Assembly: GCF_003666605.1 (NCBI RefSeq)
Contig: NZ_RCIV01000022.1
Location: 1 to 38,866, forward strand
Length of the DNA stretch: 38,866 bases
Source: Propionibacterium australiense
Lineage (GTDB): Bacteria > Actinomycetota > Actinomycetes > Propionibacteriales > Propionibacteriaceae
Direction of reading: 5' to 3'
The notes beneath the pieces were generated by a model. The model saw nothing but the letters and a program-made list of their open reading frames with translations. It did no database searches and was not told where the DNA came from. The position numbers were made by a program, and so were the translations under genes. This document shows positions 1 through 8,136 of this stretch, in pieces. How positions within the stretch are numbered: position 1 is the stretch's first letter; the number at the start of each line of letters is the position of its first letter.

Positions 1-747
1 GGGGGGGGTGTCTTCAGCGGCACTTTCCGGTGGCGTGGGGAGAAGGCGGCTGATCAGGCCCGGCAAGCCCTGGACGAGATCTGGCGCTTCGCCGTGGAAC
101 AGGGCTGGCCCCCCGATCCGCGGACTGTCGTAATGGATCCGCTCCTGGCCCGTGCGTGTGCCGTTGGACGCGCCACCGTCACAGGGCGCGAACCGAGACT
201 GATCTACCGTGCCCCGGCCTGGCACCGGCTGTGGGAGTATGCCTGCGACCTCGGGATCGCCCTCCTCCTCTTCGGTGTTCTCCTCACCGTGACCGGCGTG
301 GCGATGCTGGCGGAGCCCGACGGCTTCTGGCACGCGGCGGCCGGCGTGCTCGCGCTCCTGTTCGGAGTCGGCTGCATCCTGCTCGCACTGGGCACGGCGG
401 CACAGAGCTTCGGCCGGACCATCGTGAGTCGGGCGGGAATCAGGGTCGATCGGAAGACGACGATCGCCTGGCCTGCCTCACGATCCAGCCTGTTCGTTGC
501 GGGTGCCCGCGTCCTCGTCGCAGGACCCGACGGGCAAGCCATTCCCCTACCGGGGACCGGCGGCGCCCGGGGCGGCTTCGAGCAGCGGGAGCGGCTCGCT
601 GCTGCCCAGTGCGAGGAGATCTGGTGCTGGGGCGTGGCCAATGGCGCGACGAGTGAGGACGGGTGCTACATCCGGCTCGACTCCGCCCCGCTGCAGCGCG
701 AACGCGAGATCTTCGAGCGCCGCGCGGGCATGACGGTTCCGCGCTGA
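1..747 (+). CDS. Membrane protein with PH-like domain, 5' end missing
   Basis: The frame is open from the left edge, so the true start lies outside the window; an internal GTG at 94 is possible but has no clear ribosome binding site. Counting from that GTG, hydrophobic segments lie at about residues 52-72 and 79-101. They are followed by a soluble part beginning RTIVSRAGIRVDR, which resembles the short bacterial PH-like domain (bPH) of small membrane proteins, where a 't..Gi.v...' strand follows two helices. The upstream in-frame part contains a helix-like stretch ending in DEIWRFAVEQGW. Function is unknown. It is convergent with the surface-protein gene and shares a terminator with it. The PH assignment is by eye and moderate at best. 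Confidence 0.6.
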   Translation, partial: GGGVFSGTFRWRGEKAADQARQALDEIWRFAVEQGWPPDPRTVVMDPLLARACAVGRATVTGREPRLIYRAPAWHRLWEYACDLGIALLLFGVLLTVTGVAMLAEPDGFWHAAAGVLALLFGVGCILLALGTAAQSFGRTIVSRAGIRVDRKTTIAWPASRSSLFVAGARVLVAGPDGQAIPLPGTGGARGGFEQRERLAAAQCEEIWCWGVANGATSEDGCYIRLDSAPLQREREIFERRAGMTVPR

Positions 748-766
748 GCAGGCCGGGCACGGAGAA

Positions 767-808
767 GGCCGGGCGGGCGCGGACCATCTGTCCTGCACCC
801 GCCCGGCC
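767..808. terminator. Bidirectional terminator between convergent genes
   Basis: A perfect 11-bp inverted repeat (GGCCGGGCGGG at 767-777 with CCCGCCCGGCC at 798-808) sits between two convergent stop codons. On the plus strand it is followed by ATTCATTT, a weak T-rich tail. It probably ends both the PH-like gene and the surface-protein gene. Confidence 0.7.
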
Positions 809-820
809 ATTCATTTCGTG

Positions 821-3274
821 TTACGACTGCTTGCGCTTGCGCAGCGTCTGGGCGCCGGCACAGGCGGCGACGAGCGCCACGGCCCCGAACAGTCCTGCGA
901 AGGCGTCCTCACCGGTCCGCGGCATCTTGGCGGGCCTCGTCTTGGACGGCGTTCCCGGCGTCGGAGTGCTCGTCTCCGTGGGTGCCGTCGGGGTCGCATC
1001 GGGCGTCGGCGTCACATCGGGGGTCGGCTCGGGCGTCGGGGTCGGCTCGGGCGTCACCTCGATGGCCTCGTTCAGCACGACGACGGTGATCTCCCGGGTG
1101 TCCGGGTCATACTCGCGCTGGTAGTCGGCGGTCCAGCCCTCGGGCGCGTCCTCCTCGATGGTGGCGCCGGAGTCCAGCGGCAGGCCCTCGAAGGTGTGGG
1201 TCCACTCGTTCGACTCGTCGAGCACGACACTCTCCACGCGGTAGCCGTCGATGGTCAGCCAGACCGTGATGTTCTCGGGCGTGCTGAGCCCGGTCTGGCC
1301 CGGGTCCCACTGCTTGGTCACGGTGAGGCTCTCGGTGTACTCGTGCTCGTTGCCGAGTACGACCTTGCCGTTGGAGCCGATGCCGCCGCCACGGGTGGAC
1401 GAGTTGTTCCGCACGATCACCTTGGCGAGCCCGGAGCTGAGCTGGACGGCCTGATCGCTCGGCGTGGCCTTGAGCTGGTAAGAGGCCGGGTCGTCGGTGA
1501 TCCCCGACACCGCCGTCTCGTCGGCCGTGTCGGCGGAGTAGCGGGCGACATCCGGATCAGGTACACCGAGCGCGTCATTGGCATCGGCCTCAAGGGCCGC
1601 ACCGTCGCGGTGCCAGTCGGCCAGGCCGCCGCCCAGCATGCGGTCGGAGATGGTCGCCGTCATCTGCTCCTCGTTGTCGGGCAGGCGCACGATCGAGACG
1701 TCGTCGCCGGCGCCCTGCGCGCTGTTGCCGTAGAGCGCGGTGCCGCTGTTCACGTTGATGCTGGCCTCACCGGTCGGGCAGAACCACACGCCGCCGCCCA
1801 GCACCGAGGCCTCGTTGTCGGTGATGAGGGAGTCATTGATGTACAGGGAGTAGGGCACCGAGCCCACGTAGAGCCCGCCGCCCTGCTTGCTGGCCGTGTT
1901 GTTCTCGATGAGCCCGGCGTTGATGCGCACCTCGCTGGAGGCCGAGTAGACGCCGCCGCCGCAGCCCCTGTCGCCGTCCTCCGTCTGCCCGGCCTGAGCG
2001 CTGTTGCCGGAGATCGTGCCACCGTTCATGGTGAACGAGGCCGGGAAGTAGCTGGGCCACTGGGCGAATCCGTCCTCGTAGGGAATCTTGCCGAAGTAGT
2101 TGACGAAGGTGTCGTAGGTGGCGACGCCTCCGCCCATGCCGGTGGCCGTGTTGCCCGTGATGGTGCCGTCGTTCATGACGAAGTCGCTGCCGCTCTCGAC
2201 GTAGACGCCGCCGCCGGCACCGTCGGAGACGCTACCGTCGGCCATGGTCAGGCCCGTCGCCTGGCAGTTGGAGATCTCGCCGCCGTTCATCGTGAAATGC
2301 GCCTTCGACCACCAGTCGCTGACGCCGGCCGAGCCGCCGTAGAGGTAGACGCCGCCGCCGCGCGGGGCGGAGCAATTGGTGATCGTGCCGCCGTTCATCG
2401 TGAAGGTCGACTCGATGGCGTTGTCGGGGGTTGCTCCATTTCGGTTCAACGCCAGCACAAGGACGCCACCGGAGGTCTGGATCTGGTTGCCGGCGTCCCC
2501 GTTGGAGATCTCGCCGCCCTCCATGGTGAAGGTGCCACCGTCGACGACGACCGATCCCGCGTACTGGTTGTTGATCGTCGTGTTCGTGATGGTGCCGCCT
2601 CTCATCGTCGCGGACGCGCCATCGCGGACGTAGACGGCCGCGCCGTGGTCGCGGTCGACCGTGGTGTCGGTGATGAGGCCACTCGCCATGGTGAACGTGG
2701 CATCACCGCCCGTGACGATCACGGCGCCCACGTTCTCGTCGTAGAAGCCCTGCCGGGAGGCCAGCAGATTGCGCAGGGTGGCGCCGTCCAGGATGAAGGA
2801 GCCCGCGGTGGTGACGAAGCAGTTGTTCCGTCCCTGGCCGTCCAGCGTCACGTCACCACTGAGAGTGAACGTGCCACCGGTCTCCACCTGGAAGAACGGC
2901 TTGGCGCTGCTCGTGACGGTCGGCGAGTCGCCATCGGCGTTCGTGATGGTGATGATCTTGCCCGCCGGGATGGTGACGGTGCCGGTCAGAGCGATGTCCC
3001 CGGCGAGCCGAATCGTCGTCACGTCACCGTCGGTCGCAGCGGCGATGGCGGCCAGCAGGCCGGCCTCGTCGTTCACCGTGACCGTCACGGCGTCGAAGAC
3101 GGTGGCACGGGGCTGGGGCGCCGAGTCCTGATCGGAGTCGCCGGCAGAGGAGCCCTGCTGGAGCACCTGCGCGGGGGCCGGGGCGTGCTGCGCGGTTGCG
3201 GTCGTCGCCCCTCCCGGCGCCACGATGCCGAACGCGAGGACCGCGCTCAACAGATAGCAAAGTCTTCTTCTCAT
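821..3274 (-). CDS. Cell-wall surface protein: beta-helix repeats, Cna-B domain, MPRTG sorting signal
   Basis: This is an 817-residue secreted, probably wall-anchored protein. The chosen ATG follows AGGAAGG at a usable distance and begins a signal peptide (MRRRLCYLLSAVLAFGIVAPGG). An upstream in-frame ATG would add 19 charged residues ahead of it. The body has many short repeats of the type FTMNGGTIS.N, typical of right-handed parallel beta-helix (pectin-lyase-like) adhesins. A Cna-B domain follows, starting SLTVTKQWDPG and ending VVVLNEA; the Lys of VTKQW, the Glu of ATIEE and the Asn of VLNEA could form an isopeptide bond. Next come a TPEPTP linker, the sorting motif MPRTG (residues 784-788, Met in place of Leu), a hydrophobic segment and the tail RKRK. 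The role is probably adhesion. No sortase lies in the window. Confidence 0.85.
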   Translation of the reverse strand: MRRRLCYLLSAVLAFGIVAPGGATTATAQHAPAPAQVLQQGSSAGDSDQDSAPQPRATVFDAVTVTVNDEAGLLAAIAAATDGDVTTIRLAGDIALTGTVTIPAGKIITITNADGDSPTVTSSAKPFFQVETGGTFTLSGDVTLDGQGRNNCFVTTAGSFILDGATLRNLLASRQGFYDENVGAVIVTGGDATFTMASGLITDTTVDRDHGAAVYVRDGASATMRGGTITNTTINNQYAGSVVVDGGTFTMEGGEISNGDAGNQIQTSGGVLVLALNRNGATPDNAIESTFTMNGGTITNCSAPRGGGVYLYGGSAGVSDWWSKAHFTMNGGEISNCQATGLTMADGSVSDGAGGGVYVESGSDFVMNDGTITGNTATGMGGGVATYDTFVNYFGKIPYEDGFAQWPSYFPASFTMNGGTISGNSAQAGQTEDGDRGCGGGVYSASSEVRINAGLIENNTASKQGGGLYVGSVPYSLYINDSLITDNEASVLGGGVWFCPTGEASINVNSGTALYGNSAQGAGDDVSIVRLPDNEEQMTATISDRMLGGGLADWHRDGAALEADANDALGVPDPDVARYSADTADETAVSGITDDPASYQLKATPSDQAVQLSSGLAKVIVRNNSSTRGGGIGSNGKVVLGNEHEYTESLTVTKQWDPGQTGLSTPENITVWLTIDGYRVESVVLDESNEWTHTFEGLPLDSGATIEEDAPEGWTADYQREYDPDTREITVVVLNEAIEVTPEPTPTPEPTPDVTPTPDATPTAPTETSTPTPGTPSKTRPAKMPRTGEDAFAGLFGAVALVAACAGAQTLRKRKQS

Positions 3275-3363
3275 GGGATGCAGCCCTTCCTGGTCTGCTT
3301 CGTGTCTCCGGAACTCTTCAGGGGGCGGCAAGGGTGTGGAGGTATTGAAAGTGAACCATTCAG

Positions 3364-3369
3364 ATCATA
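3364..3369 (-). promoter_or_regulatory. Candidate -10 element of the surface-protein gene
   Basis: On the minus strand this reads TATGAT, about 90 bases before the surface-protein start, in a locally AT-rich stretch. The hexamer 17 bases upstream (TGTCGC) is a poor -35, so the call rests on the -10 alone. Confidence 0.35.
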
Positions 3370-3400
3370 ATTGCTCTTGACCGGAAGCGACATCACGGAG

Positions 3401-3534
3401 GTTCTCGTCGGCGTGGCGGCCGTCCCTGGGCTGGAACACCGCTGCATTTGCTCATGAGCCTGACCATCTTCGGTGGCTCCCTGGAGTTCGTCGCCGTCTC
3501 GATGCTGCTCGTCCCCTTCGCCCCGGCGCAGTGA
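3401..3534 (+). pseudogene. azlC remnant (truncated branched-chain amino acid exporter subunit)
   Basis: One reading frame encodes [20 protein letters not shown] and a few more residues before a TGA at 3532-3534. This matches the early transmembrane region of AzlC/YgaZ-family permeases, which normally continue for about 230 residues. Here only about 40-50 residues remain. There is no convincing start codon: the frame is closed by TAA at 3368-3370, and only a GTG at 3413 or an ATG at 3455 is available. The stop overlaps the azlD start (GTGA), as an intact azlC stop would, so a deletion probably removed the middle and end of azlC. The 5' part is also replaced or eroded next to the surface-protein promoter. 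Confidence 0.6.
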
Positions 3535-3836
3535 CCATCGGCCTATGCGTCCTCGGCACCGTCGCCATGCGCTTCCTGCCGTTCCTCGCATTCGGCAGCG
3601 GACGACAGACACCGGAGTACATCCGTTATCTCGGCGGGGCGCTACCCGCCGCGGTCGTCGGCATGCTGGTGGTCTACAGCCTCAAGGACGTGTCCCTCGT
3701 CTCGGACAGTCACGGGGTTCCCGAGGCGATCGCCATCGCCGTCACCGTGGGGCTCCACCTGTGGAGGCGGCAGATGCTGGTCTCCATCGCCGGCGGCACC
3801 ATCGGCTACATGCTGCTCGTGCAGTTCGTGTTCTGA
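3531..3836 (+). CDS. azlD: AzlD-family branched-chain amino acid exporter small subunit
   Basis: A 101-residue protein with about three or four hydrophobic segments. It matches the AzlD family closely, with the features [34 protein letters not shown] and HLWRR. AzlD works with AzlC to export branched-chain amino acids or analogues across the membrane. The GTG start overlaps the stop of the azlC remnant, the normal azlC-azlD coupling. AzlC here is only a fragment, so this subunit may be non-functional or may depend on an AzlC encoded elsewhere. Its length is normal for the family. Confidence 0.8.
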   Translation: MTIGLCVLGTVAMRFLPFLAFGSGRQTPEYIRYLGGALPAAVVGMLVVYSLKDVSLVSDSHGVPEAIAIAVTVGLHLWRRQMLVSIAGGTIGYMLLVQFVF

Positions 3837-3914
3837 GCGCAGATCGGTGCCCGGGTCGGGGCGGTTGCTGGTGCCATTTCGTGGGAGCCGATCACCGATC
3901 TCCGTACGGCGCAC

Positions 3915-3963
3915 CCGGGGTGAAGCTCCCCGGCGTGGTCTGGGCCCAGCGGCTCCGGCTGGG
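3915..3963. terminator. Hairpins between convergent azlD and the SUFU gene
   Basis: Two inverted repeats lie in the convergent spacer: CCGGGG-N7-CCCCGG (3915-3933) and CCCAGC-N7-GCTGGG (3945-3963). Neither has a T-tract. They could act as a bidirectional terminator. Confidence 0.4.
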
Positions 3964-3965
3964 GG

Positions 3966-4712
3966 CTATAGGTGGGAGCGGGGCGGGCGGGAGACGTCGA
4001 TGACGGCATCCGGGTTGTCAGCCAGGATGCGCCGGTGCAGCTCGGGCGCGCGGTGGGGCTCCAAGGACAGGACGCTGATGTCACGGGCGGTGATGGCCGT
4101 CACCTGGTTGAAGGCGAGTTCGCCGAAGAGGGTGTCAATGGTGCGGGCCTCGGTGTCGGGGACCACGAACAGTCCGGTCAGCTCCGCGGGCGCGCCGGGG
4201 CAGACCGGGGAGCCACTTCCCGCCAGGGAGTAGCCAGGGGCCAGCTGCCGGGCAGTGGCGACCGTGTACCGGGCGAGGCTCGCCAGGGTGTCGATGGCCC
4301 ACATGCACCGGGCGGTGTCCGCATCGGCCAGCTTCATCGTCAGCTCACAGCCCCAGCCGCTGTAGTCCCCGCCCAGGGCGTCGACATCGGCGGCCAGGGT
4401 GCTCAGCCCATAGGTGACGATGTGACGGTAGCCCTTGGGTGAGGTGTACAGGGACAGGCCCTCCAGGACCTGGTCGCCGCCGAAGCGCACGCGATCGGGG
4501 GCGAGCGTGGCGAAATGCTCCGGCTCCTGGTCCGGGTAGAGACGGGCCAGCTCGGCGTCAATGGCGTCCCAGCCAGGAGCCCAGTCGTGGTGGCTCTCGG
4601 CGTAGGCCAGGAACTCCTCCCGCGTCATCCTGGGCGCCGGGGAAGGCCGTGCCGGTTGGGAAGCCGGCCGGGGCGGGCGGGAGGAGTGTTGGGAGCCGGG
4701 GGTGGCTGTCAT
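3966..4712 (-). CDS. Suppressor-of-fused (SUFU) domain protein
   Basis: A 248-residue soluble protein. After a proline-rich N-terminus of about 28 residues, it has the SUFU-family pattern PGWDAIDAELARLYPDQEPEHFA, then the LSLYTSPKGYRHIVTYGLS strand and the GGDYSGWGCELTMKL segment. Bacterial SUFU proteins are mostly uncharacterised; some occur as immunity proteins to polymorphic toxins, but no toxin gene is adjacent here. GGAGG lies six bases before the ATG and supports the start. The gene stands alone, downstream of the MATE gene and convergent with azlD. Confidence 0.8.
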   Translation of the reverse strand: MTATPGSQHSSRPPRPASQPARPSPAPRMTREEFLAYAESHHDWAPGWDAIDAELARLYPDQEPEHFATLAPDRVRFGGDQVLEGLSLYTSPKGYRHIVTYGLSTLAADVDALGGDYSGWGCELTMKLADADTARCMWAIDTLASLARYTVATARQLAPGYSLAGSGSPVCPGAPAELTGLFVVPDTEARTIDTLFGELAFNQVTAITARDISVLSLEPHRAPELHRRILADNPDAVIDVSRPPRSHL

Positions 4713-4951
4713 GGGCCCTCCTTCTCGGCCGCTCCGGGCGGCTGAGCTGCGGCTGGTGATGCCCAGGATGCTACCGCCCGCTCAGGTTGCTCGGCTGTTC
4801 CGTCCCACAGCGCCCAGACGCAAGAAACCACTCGCGCGGGGTCCTGGCGGCCGTGGTCACCTCGGCATCGGCACAGCGCCTCATGCACGATCTCCCGACC
4901 GCGGGGCCGTGTTCGTTCGGTACAGGTGACCTCCGGCGGCCGCAAACGTCG

Positions 4952-4995
4952 ATCACCGCCAGTTTTACCGCCACTGGCGGCAAACTGGCGGTGAT
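4952..4995. repeat. 44-bp near-perfect palindrome between the MATE and SUFU genes
   Basis: The outer arms ATCACCGCCAGTTT and AAACTGGCGGTGAT (14 bp each) are perfect. An inner CCGCC-ACT-GGCGG hairpin is offset by a small bulge. The motif CCGCCA or its complement therefore occurs four times. It lies 80 bases after the MATE stop in a 363-base spacer that otherwise shows no gene. It could be a terminator (no T-tract) or an operator for the SUFU gene. Confidence 0.6.
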
Positions 4996-5075
4996 GCGGC
5001 GAGCCGGTTCAGGCGTCCATCGGCGCGACAGGGACACGGAACCCGCCTCGCTCGGTGTGCGGCTCGCAGCTGCGG

Positions 5076-6470
5076 TCAGCCGACAGCCTCGGCCGCCGGG
5101 GTCGGCTCGACTGGAGCGGGAGCCACGGTCGGGTCCGTTCGCCGGTCCACGAGCCCGTACCGGGGGCCGAGCTTCCTGATGAGCAGCAGCACGACCAGCG
5201 CCGCGATCGTCTCGGCCACGATGATCGAGGACCAGATGCCCACAGGCCCGATGAGAGCCGGCAGCAGCAGCACCGAGCACACCTCCAGGCCGAGGGTGCG
5301 GCCGGCCGCCAGCGCCGCCGAGACGAGCCCGTTGCCGAGCGCGGTGAACAGAGACGAGCCGTACATGCCCACACCCACCGACAGGAACGAGAGCGAGAAG
5401 ATGCGGAAGGCAGTCTGGGTCAGCTCCATGAGCCCCGGGTCGTAGCCGGCGAAGATGAGCGCCAGCGGGTGGGCGAGCAGCTGTGAGGCGAGCAGCATGG
5501 ATGCTCCGGTGGCGGTGACGATGGCGAGTGATCTGCGCATGAGGCTGCGCTTCTCGACATCGTTCGCGGCTCCGTGCTGAAAACTCATGAGCGGTGCCGA
5601 GCCCATGCAGAAGCCCTCGAAGATCGCGGTGAAGACCATGCTGACGTACATGACCGTGCCATAGGCGGCCACCCCGTCCTGGCCGATGAATCTCAACAGC
5701 TGCAGGTTGTAGATGATGCTCACCACCGAGATGGCGATCGCGGCCATCATCTCCGACGAGCCGTTCACGCAGGCCTTGCCCAGAGCGGCCGGATCCCTCG
5801 CGGGGCACCCCAGCTTCAGGAAGCTCGTATTGGGGCGGGCGAACCAGGCCAGTGGCACGAGTCCGCCGATGAGCTCCGAGGCGACAGTGGCCCAGGCCGC
5901 CCCGGCCACGCCCCAGCCGAGGACGCCGACGAACAGCAGGTCCAGCGACATGTTGGTCAGCCCCGCGGCGAGCGTCACGTACAGGCCGAGCCGGGGCCTG
6001 CCGGCCGTCGAGGCGAATGCCTGGAAGGCGTACTGGAGCATGAACGCCGGGAGCGAGACCATGAGGATCCGCCCGTAGAGCACGCACAGCTGCAGCATCT
6101 CGCCGGACGCGCCGAGCAGCTCGGCCACCGGCCGCATGACGAGGGCGCCGACCACTGCCAGCACGCCACCGGCGCCGAGCGTGACGTAGACGATCATCGA
6201 GAAGTAGCGGTTGGCCAGCTCGTCGCGGCCCTGCCCGCGGGTGTGGGAGACGAGCGCGCTGCCGCCCGAACCCATCATGAAACCGAGCGTGCCGAGAATC
6301 ATGATGAACGGCATGATGAGGGTGACCGCGGCGAAGGCCGTCTTGCCGGCGAAGTTCGAGACGAACAGGCCGTCGACGACCCCGTAGATCGAGGTGAAGA
6401 TCATCATCGCGATCGAGGGCAGCGTGAAACCCAGCAGGGCGCGGACGCCGAAGTGCCGTGACATGTCCAT
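5076..6470 (-). CDS. MATE-family multidrug efflux transporter
   Basis: A 464-residue protein with about twelve hydrophobic segments, the usual MATE length. Typical features are the N-terminal TLPSIAMMIFTSIYGVVDGLFVSNFAG, the LIMPFIMILGTLGFMMGSGGSALVS segment, and a second half with a similar pattern (EGFCMGSAPLMSFQHGA). MATE proteins export drugs or metabolites using a Na+ or H+ gradient. The start is the ATG five bases after the marR stop; a second ATG two codons later is also possible. It is translated with the marR gene upstream, so induction by a ligand of that regulator is likely. The C-terminal tail is proline- and alanine-rich and not conserved. Confidence 0.88.
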   Translation of the reverse strand: MDMSRHFGVRALLGFTLPSIAMMIFTSIYGVVDGLFVSNFAGKTAFAAVTLIMPFIMILGTLGFMMGSGGSALVSHTRGQGRDELANRYFSMIVYVTLGAGGVLAVVGALVMRPVAELLGASGEMLQLCVLYGRILMVSLPAFMLQYAFQAFASTAGRPRLGLYVTLAAGLTNMSLDLLFVGVLGWGVAGAAWATVASELIGGLVPLAWFARPNTSFLKLGCPARDPAALGKACVNGSSEMMAAIAISVVSIIYNLQLLRFIGQDGVAAYGTVMYVSMVFTAIFEGFCMGSAPLMSFQHGAANDVEKRSLMRRSLAIVTATGASMLLASQLLAHPLALIFAGYDPGLMELTQTAFRIFSLSFLSVGVGMYGSSLFTALGNGLVSAALAAGRTLGLEVCSVLLLPALIGPVGIWSSIIVAETIAALVVLLLIRKLGPRYGLVDRRTDPTVAPAPVEPTPAAEAVG

Positions 6471-6475
6471 GGTCG

Positions 6476-6922
6476 TCAGTTGCTCCCGATGGCGTCGAGC
6501 TCGCTCGACAGGGCCGTGGAATAGGCGACCAGGGTGGCCGTGAGCGCAGCGCGCTGTCCCGCCGGGATGGCGCTGAGCGCCGCCAGCTCGGCATTGATGA
6601 CGGGGACGATGCGCTCGGCGACGATGCGTCTGCCCTGCTCGGTGAGGTAGATGCGCGTCATCCGGCCGGTGCCGGATTCGATGCGGACGGTGCCGTCGGC
6701 CCGGAGTCTCTTGACCGCCGAGTTGACCGTCTGCTTCCCGGTGAAGCACAACTCGCACAGCTGCCGCTGCGAGCAGCCCTCACCGGACACGTGCAGCGCG
6801 TAGAGGATGTCCAGGGAACTGTCCGAGAGACCCGCGGTTCGTGCGGCCCGGTGATAGGCGTCGTCGATGCGCTTGCTCGCCGCGTTGATGGTCCGCTGCA
6901 GGGCCATCAGGTCAGTCGTCAT
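6476..6922 (-). CDS. MarR-family transcriptional regulator of the MATE operon
   Basis: A 148-residue winged-helix protein. The recognition region GCSQRQLCELCFTGKQTVNSAVKRL is followed by the wing GTVRIESGTGRMTRIYLTEQG, as in MarR proteins. A strong site, GGAGG, lies four bases before the ATG. It is the first gene of a two-gene operon with the MATE transporter and probably represses it. An inverted repeat ACCGTAT-N22-ATACGGT lies just upstream. Ligand unknown. Confidence 0.88.
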   Translation of the reverse strand: MTTDLMALQRTINAASKRIDDAYHRAARTAGLSDSSLDILYALHVSGEGCSQRQLCELCFTGKQTVNSAVKRLRADGTVRIESGTGRMTRIYLTEQGRRIVAERIVPVINAELAALSAIPAGQRAALTATLVAYSTALSSELDAIGSN

Positions 6923-6933
6923 GGATCCTCCCC

Positions 6934-6969
6934 ACCGTATTCGAGTCCGATTTCAGACATGCATACGGT
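6934..6969 (-). promoter_or_regulatory. Inverted repeat upstream of marR-MATE
   Basis: ACCGTAT (6934-6940) and ATACGGT (6963-6969) are perfect 7-bp arms separated by 22 bases, directly upstream of the marR ribosome binding site. The position fits an autoregulatory operator. The spacing is wide for a single MarR dimer, so the call is tentative. Confidence 0.4.
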
Positions 6970-7102
6970 CAGCCATCCTACGTGGCGCCGACCGGTGCGC
7001 AAGCATTCATGGCAACTGGGAGAAAACGGTCCGGGGCGGGGCGACCGGGGGGCGGTGCGCTGCGCATCGCGGGTCCGCGATGGCCTGCCCTCGTTGCTGA
7101 AG

Positions 7103-7144
7103 CGCCCGGCGGGGCGGTCGCTCAGGCGATCGCCCCGCCGGGCG
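7103..7144 (-). terminator. Terminator of the cupin/CMD/AKR operon
   Basis: A 19-bp stem with one mismatch (arms 7103-7121 and 7126-7144) and a four-base loop lies about 60 bases after the aldo-keto reductase stop. It has no long T-tract, but the stem is among the strongest in the window. The rest of 6970-7203 shows no gene. Confidence 0.7.
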
Positions 7145-7203
7145 TCGGTGTGACGGTGTGGTGCGATGGACCGGCCCCCAGAGGTGGCGCCGGTCCGGCC
7201 GGC

Positions 7204-8073
7204 TCAGTCCAGCTGAGTCCTGAACACGGGGAAGAAGCTGTGCTCGCCATAGCTGGCGAGCCGGCCGACTGCCCGCAGGGTCGCCATGTCGTCCTCGCTG
7301 ATCGTGAAGTCGAGCGTCGCGTTCTGCTCCATGTGGGCCCGGTTGGCGGTCTTGGGCAGGGCCACCAGTCCGAGCTGCAGGACGTAACGGATGCACAGCT
7401 GCGGCACCGAGACGCCGTAGCCGGCGGCGATGGCCGCCACCTCCTCGTTGTCGAGGATCGCGCCGTGTGCGACGGGGGAGTAGGCCTCGACCACCACGTC
7501 GTTCGACTGGCAGAAGTCGATGAGCTCGAACGGGGTGTTGCCCACATGGGCGAGCACCTGGTTGACGGCCGGCTTGACGCGAGCATTGTCGATGATGTTG
7601 CGCACGTCATCGACGAGGAAGTTGCTCACGCCGATCGACCGCACCCTGCCCGCCGTCCGGGCGTCCTCCAGCGCCCGCCAGGCATCGAGATTCTCCGCGT
7701 AGTAGTGGTTGTCGTCGGCGCGGAACTCCGCCCACGGCTGAGGGCTGTGGATGATGAGCAGGTCGACGTAGTCCAGCCCGAGCCGGGCCAGTGACTCGTC
7801 GATCGAGGCGGCGGCGGAGTCGTACGACTTGTGCTCGGCGGCGACCTTCGTCGTGACGAACAGCTCGTCGCGGGGCACACCGCATTCGCGGATGCCGGTG
7901 CCGACCCCGGTCTCGTTGCGGTAGGCCTGTGCCGTGTCGATGTGGCGGTAGCCGACCGCCACCGCGTCCTTGACGGCCTGCGCCGCGTCCGCGTCGTCGA
8001 TGAGCCAGGTGCCCAGGCCGAGCGCGGGGATCGAGCTGCCGTCGTTGAGTCGGATCTGCTTGTCGTATGCCAT
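7204..8073 (-). CDS. Aldo/keto reductase
   Basis: A 289-residue NADPH-dependent oxidoreductase. It carries the AKR catalytic tetrad: Asp46 and Tyr51 in HIDTAQAY, Lys76 in VTTKV and His109 in IIHSP. The N-terminal signature is LGLGTW, and the cofactor-end signature is IPKT-like (LVALPKTANRAHMEQN). Length and motifs fit the 2,5-diketo-gluconate reductase-like AKR5 group. Substrate unknown. It is the last gene of an operon after a cupin and a carboxymuconolactone-decarboxylase-like gene, a grouping seen in other bacteria and likely serving carbonyl or quinone detoxification. Confidence 0.9.
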   Translation of the reverse strand: MAYDKQIRLNDGSSIPALGLGTWLIDDADAAQAVKDAVAVGYRHIDTAQAYRNETGVGTGIRECGVPRDELFVTTKVAAEHKSYDSAAASIDESLARLGLDYVDLLIIHSPQPWAEFRADDNHYYAENLDAWRALEDARTAGRVRSIGVSNFLVDDVRNIIDNARVKPAVNQVLAHVGNTPFELIDFCQSNDVVVEAYSPVAHGAILDNEEVAAIAAGYGVSVPQLCIRYVLQLGLVALPKTANRAHMEQNATLDFTISEDDMATLRAVGRLASYGEHSFFPVFRTQLD

Positions 8074-8136
8074 GGTCTTCCTTCCTCGTCATCCTGGCAT
8101 GCTGGTGTTGGCCGGTCTGCTGGCCCTGTTGCCCCC

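Noticed and set aside
818-3370. An 850-codon open frame on the plus strand opposite the surface-protein gene
   Set aside because: It is Arg/Gly/Val-rich with no domain, signal or binding site; it is the antisense shadow of a GC-rich gene whose minus-strand product has clear domains.
4771-6594. A 607-codon minus-strand frame overlapping the MATE gene
   Set aside because: The protein is His/Arg/Pro-rich nonsense, whereas the neighbouring frame encodes a full MATE transporter.
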